A stretch of 64,000 bases of DNA from Planktothricoides sp. SR001 (lineage in GTDB: Bacteria; Cyanobacteriota; Cyanobacteriia; Cyanobacteriales; Laspinemataceae): contig NZ_LIUQ01000015.1 of the NCBI RefSeq assembly GCF_001276715.1, positions 59,386-123,385 of the forward strand, written 5' to 3'. Positions 17,525-27,549 of this stretch are shown in pieces (position 1 is the stretch's first letter; every line of letters begins with the position of its first letter). Under the pieces are notes generated by a model. It worked only from the letters and a program-made list of their open reading frames with translations. It had not been told where the DNA came from and searched no databases. The position numbers were made by a program, and so were the translations under genes.

Positions 17525-20500
17525 CGTGTTTCTGGGTGTTTCTGGTTATTTTGAATTAAAGGAATTGAGAAGTAAAAAGTGCTGCCCACATTGATTTGGC
17601 TTTCTACCGAGATTTTGCCGCCATGTAGTTCGACAATATGCCGACAAATCGCTAATCCTAAACCAGAACCGTCTTTTTGTCGAGCATCGGAAGAATCGAC
17701 TTGATAAAAAGATTCAAAAATTGTATTAATTTTGTCAATGGGAATTCCTCGTCCACGATCTTGAACTTTGAATAAAACCCAGGCATAATTGCCCGCAGTA
17801 GGCGCCATATCAGCGATTGCTTCACTTGGGTGATTGGACTGAATCTGTTCTACCACAAAATTAATTGAGGTGCCAGGATCGGAAAATTTGATGGCATTAC
17901 TGAGCAGGTTGACCATTACCCGAATTAAGCGATCGCCATCGGCATAAAATTCTATATCTTGGGGAACTACAGTGAGGGAAATTGCCGCAGCATCGGCCAG
18001 AGGCTGAATCTGCTGAACTGATTGGCGCATCAGTTCAGCAGCTTGTACCATTTCTTTGTTTAAACGAGTTCTGAACGATTGCAGCCGCTCTAAGTCGAGA
18101 ACATCGTTAATAAAGTTGACTAAACGTTGGGTATTCTCACTGGCCATATTAATTAAATGCTGACCCCGCTCCGAGTCCAGAGCTACCATTTTACTGGATA
18201 ACAGCTTCAAAGATCCTTGAATTGCTGTCAATGGGGTACGCAGTTCATGGCTGATCACTGAAACGAATTCATCTTTGATTTTTTCCATACCTTTGCGATC
18301 GCTAATATCCCCAATCAAGGCAAAAAACCCTTGGGCTTGATTCGCGTTCAATAGATGAGGAATATAACTCACTTGTACCCAACGCTTGCCCAAATTGGGA
18401 ATCGGCCATTCCATATCAAAGTTGATAGTTTCACCGGCCAGGGCTGCTTGAATATAACCCTGAATTTGGTGATAAATCTCTTCACCGAGTACCTCTTGCA
18501 GATGCAGTCCCTCAGTTTCCGCCGCCGATCGCCCGAACCAGAGTTCATAAGTCGCATTATTAAAGCGATAGCAGCCCAAATCATCTACATAAGAAATCCA
18601 AACAGGCAACGCATTAGTAATCAGTTGTATTTGTTGGGAACTTTGGCGCAATTTTGCTTCAGCTTGTTGGAGTTCCGCATAGAGATGTTCTAAATTAGCT
18701 TGGGCTTGCTTAATCTCGGTGATGTCGATAAAGGTGATCACCAAGCCTTCGCATTCATCGCGCTCACTCAAATAGGGATGAATTCGCATCAGTAAATGCT
18801 CCCCAGTCCCATCAAGAGTCACCTCCTGGTTAACGGTTTGTTCATTGGTCAATGCTTCGTTCAGAATATCTATTAGTTTGACCGAGGAGAAATTACAGGA
18901 CAAGTGGGCGATCTGGCGTTGCAGATCCGACTCCAGCAGATTAATCGCTTTGGTGGCAGGGGGAGTAAATTTACGAATTTTTAGGTTTTGATCCAAGAAG
19001 ACCACGCCAATATTCGTGGTTTGCAGCAGATTATCCATATCATTGTTCAGTTCGGTTAATGCCTGAATCTTTGACTGATACTCGATGTTTACCGTATAAA
19101 GTTCTTCATTCACCGAATGCAGTTCTTCGTTAGTGCTTTGCAGTTCCTCATTAGAGACGATTTGTTCTTCATTGGCGGCTTGCTGTTCTTCGTTGGTGGT
19201 TTCCAACTCTTCAATAATCACCTGAAGATTTTCGCGAGTTTGCTGAAGTTCATATTGCAATTCCTGAATATGCTGAATCGCATCCGCATCTAACTCAAAA
19301 TCTAAATCATATGCTTCCCCTGCCGGAAATGGCACTTCCTCTTCAAACACCACCATCAAAAATGCTTCGCTTTTGGGGTTTTTTTGGTGATATGCGACTT
19401 TGAGTCTAATCATGCGGATCTGATCATCCTCTTGATTAATTTTAATGCCCGTGTACAGCACCGGATTTTTTTCTCTTTTTGCCCGGTGTAAAGCGGTGGT
19501 CAGTGGTAATTGTAAAGGCTGGGGTAAGAGGGAGCTAATCTCTAAACTTGGTTTGCCGACGGGAAACTTGAGCAGTTGAAACCCATCATAAAAGGTATGA
19601 ATCAAATAGTTATCCATATCTACCAACAGACAGGTGGTGCGGTGATCGCCAAAACAGAATTGAAAAATATCTTCTAGGATTGGATCAAATCTATTTGGGC
19701 TTGGTTTCAACCTTTGAGGCACGGTTTCTGGCATTAAAATCGGCGTCTTCACAATCGGCAAAATCGAGAGTTGAATGTCTCGGCGCTTTTGATAGATTTT
19801 CCACTTGGGATGAATCGAAATAAACTCCGATTCCAGGCTGCCGAGAATTTCCGCACTACCGAGGAATAAGATTCCTTGACTGCCTAAGGAAAAATGCAGC
19901 ATCCGCAGCACCTGCATTTGCAAGGGTGTCTGCATATAAATCAACACATTCCGGCACAAAATTAAGTTCATGCCGAAAAATCCAGCATTTTTGATTAAAT
20001 TCTGGGGCGCAATAATCAAGCGCTTGCGGAGGTGCGGTTTAACCACGAAATGATCGGACTTTTCGATAAAATATTTTTCCAGTCGCTCTGGGGAAATTTC
20101 CCTGACAATCGAATGAGGATAGATTCCTTCAGACGCAAATTCTAAAGCGTTGGTGTCGATATCCGTGGCAAAAATCTTAGACATGATCGGTTTCTTGCTT
20201 TTGGTGATCGCTTCATCCACCAACATGGCGATCGTATAGGCTTCCTCTCCCGTCGCACAACCCGCCACCCAGATTCTTAATTCTCGCTGCGGTGGCAAAT
20301 TTTCGATCATCGACGGCAACACCTGATTTTCGATAAATGTCCAGGCTTCCGGGTCGCGGAAAAATTGCGTCGAATTAATCAATAAATCTTGGATCAATAG
20401 CTGGCGCTCATCCTCGGAATTTTCCAGATATGCAATATAATCCTCAACTGATGAATACCCGTTTAAAGAACAGCGATGGTAAATCCGTCGGGTTAAGGTG

Positions 20501-21243
20501 CCAGTTTTGTACAGAGAAAAATCGATTTTCTCCTGAATTTCCAAAACCCGAATCAGTTTATTAAGTTGGACAGATTCAATGCTATGTTTTTGGTAATTAG
20601 CTAAAGTAATCTGGTTGGCAATTCTCACGATTTCTGCGATCGTCTGGGCTAAATCTTCGGCAGATAAAATCTCATCAACTAAACCTGTGGGCAAAGCATT
20701 TTGACTCATCCCGGTAAATTCGGCGCTTTCCGGGGACTGGATCATCGCGATTCCTCCTGCCTGGGAAATGGCTTCTAATCCTTCCGTCCCATCGCTGCCG
20801 GTCCCCGATAAGAGAACAGCGATCGCTTTACTTTTATAACTTTTGGCAATAGATTTAAAGCATAAATTAATCGGAAATGTATCCCGTTTTAAACCAAGAT
20901 TTACCAAAGAAAATTTTCCATCTTCAATGGTGACATTTATCTTCCCCGGCATCACATAAATTGCCCCCGCTTCTAGGGTAATTCCGTCGGCAATTTCATA
21001 AACAGGTAGCTGGGTTTTTCGCTCCAGCAATTCTTTCATCAGACTCTTAAAATTCGGCGATAAATGTTGAATAACCACAAATGCCGCTTGAATGCCCACA
21101 GGGATGTATTGGAAAAATTCTTCTAACGCCGAAAGTCCTCCGGCAGAAGTGCCAATTCCCACCACCACAAAACCATCAGCATCCGCAGATGAGTGGGAAT
21201 TATCGGAATTAGATGGGGGGGTATTATCTGCTTTTATTGACAT
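17521..21243 (-). CDS. CheB-CheR-PAS-histidine kinase fusion protein
   Basis: The 1240-residue protein joins a whole adaptation-type module to a kinase. Residues 25-205 form a CheB methylesterase domain with Ser33, His60 and Asp151. Residues of about 220-490 form a CheR methyltransferase with the SAM-binding [13 protein letters not shown] Gln/Glu-rich coiled coil lies near 655-745, followed by PAS-type domains to about 985. A HisKA domain has phospho-His999 in SHELRTPL, and the HATPase ends with [12 protein letters not shown]. Such fusions are known in many bacteria, but their methylation targets are unclear. The receiver is supplied by the overlapping downstream gene. Confidence 0.92.
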   Translation of the reverse strand: MSIKADNTPPSNSDNSHSSADADGFVVVGIGTSAGGLSALEEFFQYIPVGIQAAFVVIQHLSPNFKSLMKELLERKTQLPVYEIADGITLEAGAIYVMPGKINVTIEDGKFSLVNLGLKRDTFPINLCFKSIAKSYKSKAIAVLLSGTGSDGTEGLEAISQAGGIAMIQSPESAEFTGMSQNALPTGLVDEILSAEDLAQTIAEIVRIANQITLANYQKHSIESVQLNKLIRVLEIQEKIDFSLYKTGTLTRRIYHRCSLNGYSSVEDYIAYLENSEDERQLLIQDLLINSTQFFRDPEAWTFIENQVLPSMIENLPPQRELRIWVAGCATGEEAYTIAMLVDEAITKSKKPIMSKIFATDIDTNALEFASEGIYPHSIVREISPERLEKYFIEKSDHFVVKPHLRKRLIIAPQNLIKNAGFFGMNLILCRNVLIYMQTPLQMQVLRMLHFSLGSQGILFLGSAEILGSLESEFISIHPKWKIYQKRRDIQLSILPIVKTPILMPETVPQRLKPSPNRFDPILEDIFQFCFGDHRTTCLLVDMDNYLIHTFYDGFQLLKFPVGKPSLEISSLLPQPLQLPLTTALHRAKREKNPVLYTGIKINQEDDQIRMIRLKVAYHQKNPKSEAFLMVVFEEEVPFPAGEAYDLDFELDADAIQHIQELQYELQQTRENLQVIIEELETTNEEQQAANEEQIVSNEELQSTNEELHSVNEELYTVNIEYQSKIQALTELNNDMDNLLQTTNIGVVFLDQNLKIRKFTPPATKAINLLESDLQRQIAHLSCNFSSVKLIDILNEALTNEQTVNQEVTLDGTGEHLLMRIHPYLSERDECEGLVITFIDITEIKQAQANLEHLYAELQQAEAKLRQSSQQIQLITNALPVWISYVDDLGCYRFNNATYELWFGRSAAETEGLHLQEVLGEEIYHQIQGYIQAALAGETINFDMEWPIPNLGKRWVQVSYIPHLLNANQAQGFFALIGDISDRKGMEKIKDEFVSVISHELRTPLTAIQGSLKLLSSKMVALDSERGQHLINMASENTQRLVNFINDVLDLERLQSFRTRLNKEMVQAAELMRQSVQQIQPLADAAAISLTVVPQDIEFYADGDRLIRVMVNLLSNAIKFSDPGTSINFVVEQIQSNHPSEAIADMAPTAGNYAWVLFKVQDRGRGIPIDKINTIFESFYQVDSSDARQKDGSGLGLAICRHIVELHGGKISVESQINVGSTFYFSIPLIQNNQKHPETR

Positions 21244-22115
21244 AATTTTTCAGGTCTGGCTCCAGTTTGTCAGTAAATGATGACATGAAGGAAATCAGGA
21301 CGAATGGCCACAGGCCCCGACAAAGGCTATGCCCGCCGATCCATGTTAAATGAACCGTGAACCTAGCCCAAGCAAACTATTGAACTTCTTTTGCTACAAT
21401 GGTTTGAGCCTGGTTTGGCTCTGATAATTGGGGAAAATCCCCGGATTTCATTGGTGTTGATGGATTGGCCGCCATCTCATAAGCAAGTTCCCTGGAAGCA
21501 AGCAATTATAAGCAATTATATAGATTGTTGAACCTTAAACTAATTATATATTAAACCAATTATATATATTTTGGGTAATTTTTCAGGGAAAAAGTTAACT
21601 ATCTGCTGAAAAAAGCCAGATGCTCAGAAATTTTTTTCCGTAGCAATCCCCAATTTATTAGATCATTTATTAGATCATTAGAGCAATTTTGAGATTTCGC
21701 GGTTTTCGCTCTTGCCAAGTAAGGCAGGCATCAACAAAGAGGCGATTAGGAAATGCTAGATATTTTGGCCTGATGCGGGGCTGGTCGATCTCCGGTCTAT
21801 TCCCTCACAGCTAAAATTTAGCCCCATGAAAAGATTTAAAGTAAAAAAGTTCTGAAACATAGCACCAGAATAAAAGCAGATTACAGCAACTTTCCGCGTT
21901 AATCTTTTAGGGGCGCGGCTTGCGCCTCCGCGCCCCCAGGAAAAATCGTTATTTCATGTAGGGGAATGCGGGGGGGGGCGAAGCATTCCGGTCGTAAATG
22001 CTTGATTTTAACCACAAATATCTGCCGGAATGCTTCGCCCCTACAGGGGTACTCTATTGGAAAATGCTATAAGCGTTAAATCATTTTAGAATCAGTTTAA
22101 TTTCTGAACAACATT
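21244..22115. other. non-coding spacer with inverted repeat of the GCGAAGCATTC family
   Basis: No gene is supported in this 870-base stretch. The segment 21538-21570 repeats AACTAATTATATATT-like units. Near the right end GGGCGAAGCATTCCGG (21976-21991) faces its exact complement at 22025-22040. No clear promoter for trpB could be assigned. Confidence 0.65.
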
Positions 22116-23480
22116 ATGGACAAGAGCAAATACATTATTCCCGAAAACCTTATGCCTCCGGCTTGGTATAACATTCAGGCGGATATTCCAGTCCCCGTTC
22201 CTCCAGTTATCAACCCAGGAACCGGGCAGCCAATTACACCTGCTGACCTCGAACCAATTTTCCCAATGCCATTAATTGAACAAGAAGTCAGCCAGGAACG
22301 TTGGCTAGAAATTCCTAGCGCGGTTCAAGCCATTTATCAACAGTGGCGACCCAGCCCCCTTTATCGGGCGCGACGATTAGAAAAAGCCCTGGATACTCCC
22401 GCGAAAATCTATTATAAATATGAAGGAGTCAGCCCTGCGGGAAGTCACAAACCCAACACCGCCATTCCCCAAGCTTACTATAATAAAATCAGCGGCATTA
22501 AGCGCCTGACCACGGAAACCGGCGCCGGACAATGGGGTTCTTCTTTAGCTTTAGCCGGTTCTTTCTTTGACCTAGACATTGAAGTCTATATGGTCAAAGT
22601 TAGCTATCACCAAAAACCCTATCGACGGGCATTTATGGAATCGTTTGGGGCGAAAGTTTTCCCCAGTCCCAGTGGCGAAACGAATGCCGGAAGATCGATT
22701 TTAGAGAAACACCCGGAAAGTACCGGCAGTTTGGGCATTGCCATTAGTGAAGCGGTAGAAAAAGCGGTGCAATCCCCTGATACCAAATATGCTTTAGGTA
22801 GCGTGCTGAATCATGTATTATTGCATCAAACAGTTATCGGTTTAGAAGCCCTAACTCAGTTAGAAATGGCTGGGGATTATCCTGATATTATTGTGGGCTG
22901 TACCGGGGGCGGCAGTAACTTCGCGGGGATTGCCTTTCCTTTCCTGGGTAAACAACTGCGGGGGGAAGAAAAAGCGATTAAATTTGTGGCGGTGGAACCG
23001 GCAGCTTGCCCCACTTTAACTAAGGGAAAATATGCTTATGATTTTGGGGATACAGCCCAGTTAACTCCTCTGGTGAAAATGCATACTTTGGGCAGTGGCT
23101 TTGTCCCCCTAGGAATTCATGCGGGGGGTTTACGTTATCACGGGATGGCACCGTTATTAAGTCATATTCTGGAGTTAGGTTTTATTGAACCAAAAGCTTA
23201 TGCTCAATTGGGTTGTTTTGCTGCCGGAATTACTTTTGCCCAAGCGGAAGGAATTCTACCGGCGCCCGAAGCAAATCACGCAGTAAAAGGGGCGATCGAT
23301 GAAGCTTTACGTTGTAAGGAAGAGGGGGTGAGTAAGACTATTTTATTTAATCTCTGTGGTCATGGTAATTTTGATATGCAGGCTTATATAGATTATCAAG
23401 CCGGTAAGTTACAAGACTATGAATATAGTCCTGAAGAAATAGCGATGGCGTTAGCTGGTTTGCCGGTGGTTGCTGGGTAG
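22116..23480 (+). CDS. trpB: TrpB-like PLP-dependent enzyme (tryptophan synthase beta 2)
   Basis: The 454-residue enzyme belongs to the TrpB2 branch, longer at the N-terminus than classical TrpB and often acting without TrpA. PLP-binding Lys112 lies in GSHKPNTA, and the phosphate-binding loop is GCTGGGSNFAG. The extended start with IPENLMPPAWYNIQADIP is typical of TrpB2. It condenses indole or a related nucleophile with serine; the physiological role of TrpB2 is less certain than that of TrpB1. No other trp gene is nearby. Confidence 0.93.
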   Translation: MDKSKYIIPENLMPPAWYNIQADIPVPVPPVINPGTGQPITPADLEPIFPMPLIEQEVSQERWLEIPSAVQAIYQQWRPSPLYRARRLEKALDTPAKIYYKYEGVSPAGSHKPNTAIPQAYYNKISGIKRLTTETGAGQWGSSLALAGSFFDLDIEVYMVKVSYHQKPYRRAFMESFGAKVFPSPSGETNAGRSILEKHPESTGSLGIAISEAVEKAVQSPDTKYALGSVLNHVLLHQTVIGLEALTQLEMAGDYPDIIVGCTGGGSNFAGIAFPFLGKQLRGEEKAIKFVAVEPAACPTLTKGKYAYDFGDTAQLTPLVKMHTLGSGFVPLGIHAGGLRYHGMAPLLSHILELGFIEPKAYAQLGCFAAGITFAQAEGILPAPEANHAVKGAIDEALRCKEEGVSKTILFNLCGHGNFDMQAYIDYQAGKLQDYEYSPEEIAMALAGLPVVAG

Positions 23481-24083
23481 AATTAGAAACCCGGTTTCTG
23501 GGAAAAACCGGGTTTCTGACTGTCGGCGATCGCTTTTACTTGCTGCTTAGACCAGAGAAACCGGGACAACAGGGAACACCTGAATTGGTAAATTCCATTT
23601 TTCAAATAAATGATGTAAAATCTAGAATATATCGGTCAATTATTGCCAAAATTTAACCGATGAATTAATATCAGAAATTACCCTAAAATTAGCACCGGAT
23701 CGACGCTATTTGATTACCATTGAAAACGAAGATAGCCCCGATTGAAAAGAAAATGCTTGGGATGTATTAAAAGCTTGGTCAGGAAAAATTGAATATCCCT
23801 CAGATTGGTCAATAAATCACGATCATTTTATCATGCATTGATCCTGGATAATTTTAATAATTAGCAAAGGTTTGATTAATCCGAAAACAGCGATCGCACC
23901 CAGCCTTCGCACAACAAAACCGGGTTTCTGTCGTAACTTTTACTATCTGAAATAAATTTAATCCAGAAACCCGGTTTTTCATCCGGTTAACTAGAAGGTG
24001 CGTTAAGGCTGGAATAAAGGTTAATTGTTTTTCCCTTAAACTGCCGCGAACGGCACCCTACCCTGAAAAACCCGGTTTTTGAG
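23481..24083. repeat. spacer with six copies of the AGAAACC/GGTTTCT palindrome
   Basis: AGAAACCCGGTTTCT lies at 23485-23499, AAAACCGGGTTTCT at 23504-23517, and partial copies lie at 23555, 23917, 23964 and 24064. Between them is a degraded antitoxin-like frame, listed separately. At about 23999-24061 a block runs from GGTGCGTTAAGG to GGCACCCTACC, resembling the repeat at 3478. Confidence 0.8.
23626..23841 (+). pseudogene. remnant of a small antitoxin-like protein with an in-frame stop
   Basis: One frame reads TDELISEITLKLAPDRRY, then LITIENEDSPD, a TGA at 23743-23745, then ENAWDVLKAWSGKIEYPSDW followed by a short tail ending HDHFIMH. The tail looks like the conserved end of small cyanobacterial antitoxins, in which an Asp-Trp and a His-Asp-His follow a D/A-W-D-x-L motif. 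No ATG or GTG start exists in frame upstream of the open part. It is therefore a remnant with at least two lesions. No toxin gene follows it. The family name is inferred from memory of similar tails. Confidence 0.5.
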
Positions 24084-24565
24084 TTATCCTAAAAGACTTC
24101 TCAACATCCAGGCGGTTTTTTCGTGAACCTGCATCCGCTGGGTAAGTAAATCAGCGGTGGGTTCGTCGCTGACCGCTTCCACAAGGGGAAACAGGGAACG
24201 GGCTGTTCGCACCACCGCTTCTTGTCCTTCCACCAGGAGTTTAATCATTTCTTGGGCGTTGGGTACTCCTGGGGTTTCCGGGATCGAGGAGAGTTTGGCA
24301 TATTCGCTGTAAGTACCAGGGGCGGGGAAACCCAAGGCGCGAATTCGTTCGGCGATTAAGTCTACCGCTAAAGCCAGTTCGTTGTACTGGGCTTCAAACA
24401 TCAAATGTAGGGTCTGGAACATTGGCCCAGTGACGTTCCAGTGGAAATTGTGGGTTTTTAGGTATAGGGTGTAAGTGTCTGCTAAAAGTCTCGACAGTCC
24501 ATCAGCGATCGCCTGTCGGTCTTGTTCATTAATGCCGATATTGACTGGCTTTGTGTTTCAGCCAT
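24084..24565 (-). CDS. dps: Dps ferritin-like protein with an N-terminal frameshift
   Basis: Dps proteins form dodecamers that bind DNA and oxidise and store iron under starvation or oxidative stress. The frame gives [18 protein letters not shown], then LSRLLADTY and [14 protein letters not shown] with the ferroxidase His, then [20 protein letters not shown]. The natural start appears to be the ATG at 24565, which has GGAGG five bases upstream and encodes MAETQ, but it is out of frame. One A is missing from the CACAAAGCC stretch (TTT at 24550-24552 on the plus strand); restoring it joins MAETQ to KPVNIG. Otherwise the first in-frame ATG is at 24422, removing the first ferroxidase helix. Either the gene is broken or the base is a sequencing error. 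Confidence 0.85.
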
Positions 24566-24933
24566 AATTCCTCCGGGCGCAAGCATTGCGCCCCTACTAA
24601 AAAACTTGTTGGGCGCTTTTTTGACGCTCCTACGGGTAATTTTACCAAGATTTTCCCAAGATTTTCCCAAGATTTTCCCAAGATTTTCCCAAAAATATTG
24701 ACGCAAAAAGTGGCAGATATAGAAAGTCCGATCAATTGCTTAGAGGTGGCTAGAGGTACGGAAAGGAAAGGCGATCGCCTGAAAAACGCGATTTCTGAAA
24801 GCAGCCCGGTTTTTGTCTGGAAGCGCGATTTTTTCGCCCACAAAAAAATCACGCTACAATCAAGTCAGAAGCGCCCCTGGGCGCTTACTCATAAGTAAAA
24901 TAAGTAAATTGATTGATTTCAGGAAACAAAACC
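24566..24933. repeat. spacer between divergent dps and a small gene, with 11-bp tandem repeat
   Basis: CCAAGATTTTC is repeated four times at 24645-24688. Upstream, CAAGCATTGCGCCCCTAC and GGGCGCTTTTTTGACGC resemble dispersed repeats. A plus-strand ORF at 24551-24898 only crosses this DNA and the dps start, and is not supported as a gene. Confidence 0.7.
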
Positions 24934-25356
24934 ATGACTACCGATAAAGATTCCGCAATTGTGGAAGTGAGCGTAGAAGCCAAAGAGGTCACCGCGACTA
25001 CTGAACCCGAACCGAAGACGGCGGATGAACTGAAAGAGGCGACAGAGGCGCTAATTGAGGCGATTAAGAATTTGGCCAAGGCAGAAATGCAAGCGGCTGG
25101 CGATTTCAGTCGGGAAGCTTATCTCAAAGCAGTAAGTCAAGCTAGGAAAAATATCGAACAGATTAAACTGATTGACCCAGACAGATTTGAGAAAGCGTTT
25201 CTCCAAGTGCAGAGCGAAGGGGAGAAAAACTGGAATGGCGTGTTAAAAGAAATGCAAGACCTTGCCGATCGCTTCACCAAAGCTGCCCAAGCGGCTTGGG
25301 AGGTGCTGACCGCGCCGAAAAAAGATGACAAAGACGATCGAGCGCCCAAGGAATAG
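24934..25356 (+). CDS. acidic helical protein of unknown function
   Basis: The 140-residue protein is almost entirely charged helix: an acidic N-terminus, a helical core with two helices (about 33-75 and 80-125) and a basic/acidic tail PKKDDKDDRAPKE. I chose the ATG at 24934 because it follows AGGAAACAAAACC. Similar small proteins occur in cyanobacteria, but I do not recognise a named family. It has no signal peptide or membrane segment. It lies 217 bases upstream of aspS on the same strand. Confidence 0.7.
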   Translation: MTTDKDSAIVEVSVEAKEVTATTEPEPKTADELKEATEALIEAIKNLAKAEMQAAGDFSREAYLKAVSQARKNIEQIKLIDPDRFEKAFLQVQSEGEKNWNGVLKEMQDLADRFTKAAQAAWEVLTAPKKDDKDDRAPKE

Positions 25357-25573
25357 ACCTTTGGGGGAATTTTAGGCAGTGTCTCGCCAATCCTGAGTTA
25401 AAATTTGCCGATCGCGCGATCGGGGCGATTCTGAAATTGCCCCGATTTTTTCTGTTGATTGTAGCCATGAATGCTAGATAATGATTAAGCTTATGCCTGA
25501 TCGGTAGATCAGATAAGTGTTAATTGGCAAAAAAAGCCTACCGTTTACCGTTCACTAACCCAGATCCACAACC

Positions 25574-27361
25574 ATGAGAACCCACTATTGCGGCCAACTC
25601 CATAGCGAACATATCGGAGAAACTGTCACCCTCTGTGGATGGGTAGACCGTCGCCGCGATCATGGAGGCGTTATTTTTATCGATTTGCGCGATCGCAGCG
25701 GCGTCGTTCAGATCGTCAGCGACCCCGAACGCACCCCAGCTTCATACGCCGATTGCGATCGCCTTCGCAACGAGTATGTGGTGAAAATTACAGGTCGAGT
25801 CAGCCAACGCCCCGAAGAATCCCGAAATCCCAGATTACCCAGCGGCGAAATAGAAATTTACGCCGATCGAATTGAAGTCCTCAATGCGGTTCACAAGCCT
25901 TTGCCGTTCCAAGTTTCCAGTGCTGATAATGAGTCGGTGCGCGAAGAGTTGCGCTTAAAGTATCGCTATTTGGATTTGCGCCGGGAACGGATGGCGCGGA
26001 ATATGCAGCTACGTCACCAGGTGATTAAAAGTATCCGCCGGTTTTTAGAAGACCAGCAGCATTTTATGGAGGTGGAAACTCCGATTTTAACTCGTTCCAC
26101 TCCCGAAGGGGCTAGGGATTATTTAGTTCCTTCACGAGTAAACTCCGGGGAATGGTATGCTTTACCACAATCACCGCAATTATTTAAACAGTTGTTGATG
26201 GTAGCCGGGTGCGATCGCTATTATCAGATTGCGCGTTGCTTCCGGGACGAAGACCTCCGCGCCGATCGCCAACCAGAATTTACCCAATTGGACATGGAAA
26301 TGAGTTTCATGTCCTTGGAAGAAATCCTAGAACTCAACGAATCTTTAATTTGCCATATCTTCAAAACCATTAAAGATATCGACATCCCCCGACCTTTCCC
26401 GCGTATTACCTATAAAGACGCGATGGATCGGTATGGAACCGACCGACCGGATACCCGTTATGGTTTGGAATTAGTCGATGTTTCTGACTTAGTAAAAGAC
26501 TCTGGTTTCAAAGTCTTTTCTGGGGCTGTAGCATCCGGGGGGATTGTGAAAATTTTGCCAATTCCTGAAGGCAATGCGGCGATTTCTAATGTGCGGATTA
26601 AACCCAAAGGCGACTTATTCCAAGAAGCCGTTGAAGCCGGTGGCCAAGGGTTAGCCTATATCCGGGTGAAAGAAGATGGGGAAATTGACACAATTGGCGC
26701 AATTAAAGATAACTTAACCCCGGAACAAAAAGCGGAATTGCTGGCGCGTACCCAAGCAAAACCCGGCCATTTATTATTATTTGGGGCTGGTCAAACAGCG
26801 ATCGTCAATAAAACCCTAGATCGCCTGCGCCAAGTGATTGCCCGTCAACTGGGAATGGTTGACCAAAATAAAATTAACCTACTTTGGGTGACAGATTTCC
26901 CCATGTTTGAGTGGAATGCCGATGAGAAACGCCTCGAAGCATTGCACCACCCCTTTACTTGCCCCAATCCTGATGATTTGGCTGATATCAAAAACGCCAG
27001 AGCCCTAGCATATGATGTCGTCTACAACGGCCTAGAAATTGGTGGCGGTAGTATGCGGATTTACCAACGGGAAATTCAAGAAAAAGTCTTTGAGGCGATC
27101 GGATTATCCCCGGAAGAAGCCTACAACAAATTTGGCTTTTTACTGGATGCCTTTGACTTCGGCACACCCCCTCATGCGGGCATTGCCTACGGCTTAGATC
27201 GCTTCGTCATGTTATTAGCAGGCGAAGAATCAATTCGGGATGTCATCGCCTTCCCCAAAACCCAACAAGCCCGCTGCTTGTTAACAGGTGCTCCCGCTTC
27301 TGTAGACACCAAGCAATTAAAAGAATTGCACGTTGCTTCTACTTATAAACCAAAAAGTTAA
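25574..27361 (+). CDS. aspS: aspartyl-tRNA synthetase, bacterial type
   Basis: The 595-residue class II enzyme charges tRNA-Asp. The order is an N-terminal OB anticodon-binding domain ([13 protein letters not shown]), the catalytic core with motif 2 [18 protein letters not shown], a bacterial insertion domain (about 290-430), and motif 3 [15 protein letters not shown] near the end. The length and insertion mark the bacterial type. Whether it also charges tRNA-Asn cannot be told by eye. The next gene is convergent and a bidirectional terminator separates them. Confidence 0.97.
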   Translation: MRTHYCGQLHSEHIGETVTLCGWVDRRRDHGGVIFIDLRDRSGVVQIVSDPERTPASYADCDRLRNEYVVKITGRVSQRPEESRNPRLPSGEIEIYADRIEVLNAVHKPLPFQVSSADNESVREELRLKYRYLDLRRERMARNMQLRHQVIKSIRRFLEDQQHFMEVETPILTRSTPEGARDYLVPSRVNSGEWYALPQSPQLFKQLLMVAGCDRYYQIARCFRDEDLRADRQPEFTQLDMEMSFMSLEEILELNESLICHIFKTIKDIDIPRPFPRITYKDAMDRYGTDRPDTRYGLELVDVSDLVKDSGFKVFSGAVASGGIVKILPIPEGNAAISNVRIKPKGDLFQEAVEAGGQGLAYIRVKEDGEIDTIGAIKDNLTPEQKAELLARTQAKPGHLLLFGAGQTAIVNKTLDRLRQVIARQLGMVDQNKINLLWVTDFPMFEWNADEKRLEALHHPFTCPNPDDLADIKNARALAYDVVYNGLEIGGGSMRIYQREIQEKVFEAIGLSPEEAYNKFGFLLDAFDFGTPPHAGIAYGLDRFVMLLAGEESIRDVIAFPKTQQARCLLTGAPASVDTKQLKELHVASTYKPKS

Positions 27362-27390
27362 GTAGCTTTAACTAGCTTTAACTAAACTAA

Positions 27391-27465
27391 AACCACAGAG
27401 GCACAAAGGACACAGAGAAGATATAAAAAATCTCTTTGTGTTCTTTGTGTCTTTCTGGTGAAATT
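27391..27465. repeat. ACCACAGAGGCACAAAGG inverted repeat
   Basis: AACCACAGAGGCACAAAGG followed by ACACAGAGA faces a degenerate complement, TCTCTTTGTGTTCTTTGTGTC. The same family recurs at 53264-53327, once within the helicase gene near 42944, and partly at 13519-13550. Confidence 0.75.
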
Positions 27466-27484
27466 ATCCGCGATCTCACTTAAA

Positions 27485-27523
27485 AAGCACCCAGGCTTTT
27501 TGAATAACCTGGGTGCTTCTTTT
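27485..27523. terminator. bidirectional rho-independent terminator between aspS and the RTX gene
   Basis: AAGCACCCAGG (27485-27495) pairs with CCTGGGTGCTT (27508-27518). On the plus strand CTTTT follows; on the minus strand a run of five T follows. It therefore suits both convergent genes. Confidence 0.85.
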
Positions 27524-27549
27524 GCCGACTCAAAAACGGACTTTGAGAA

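Noticed and set aside
24482..24706. 74-residue minus-strand ORF ending in [15 protein letters not shown]
   Set aside because: It is the out-of-frame continuation of the dps start through the frameshift, not a separate gene.
24551..24898. 115-residue plus-strand ORF
   Set aside because: It crosses the dps start, a repeat and an 11-bp tandem array and has low-complexity composition.
25639..25875. Arg-rich ORF within aspS
   Set aside because: It is a shadow frame of the aspS anticodon-binding domain.
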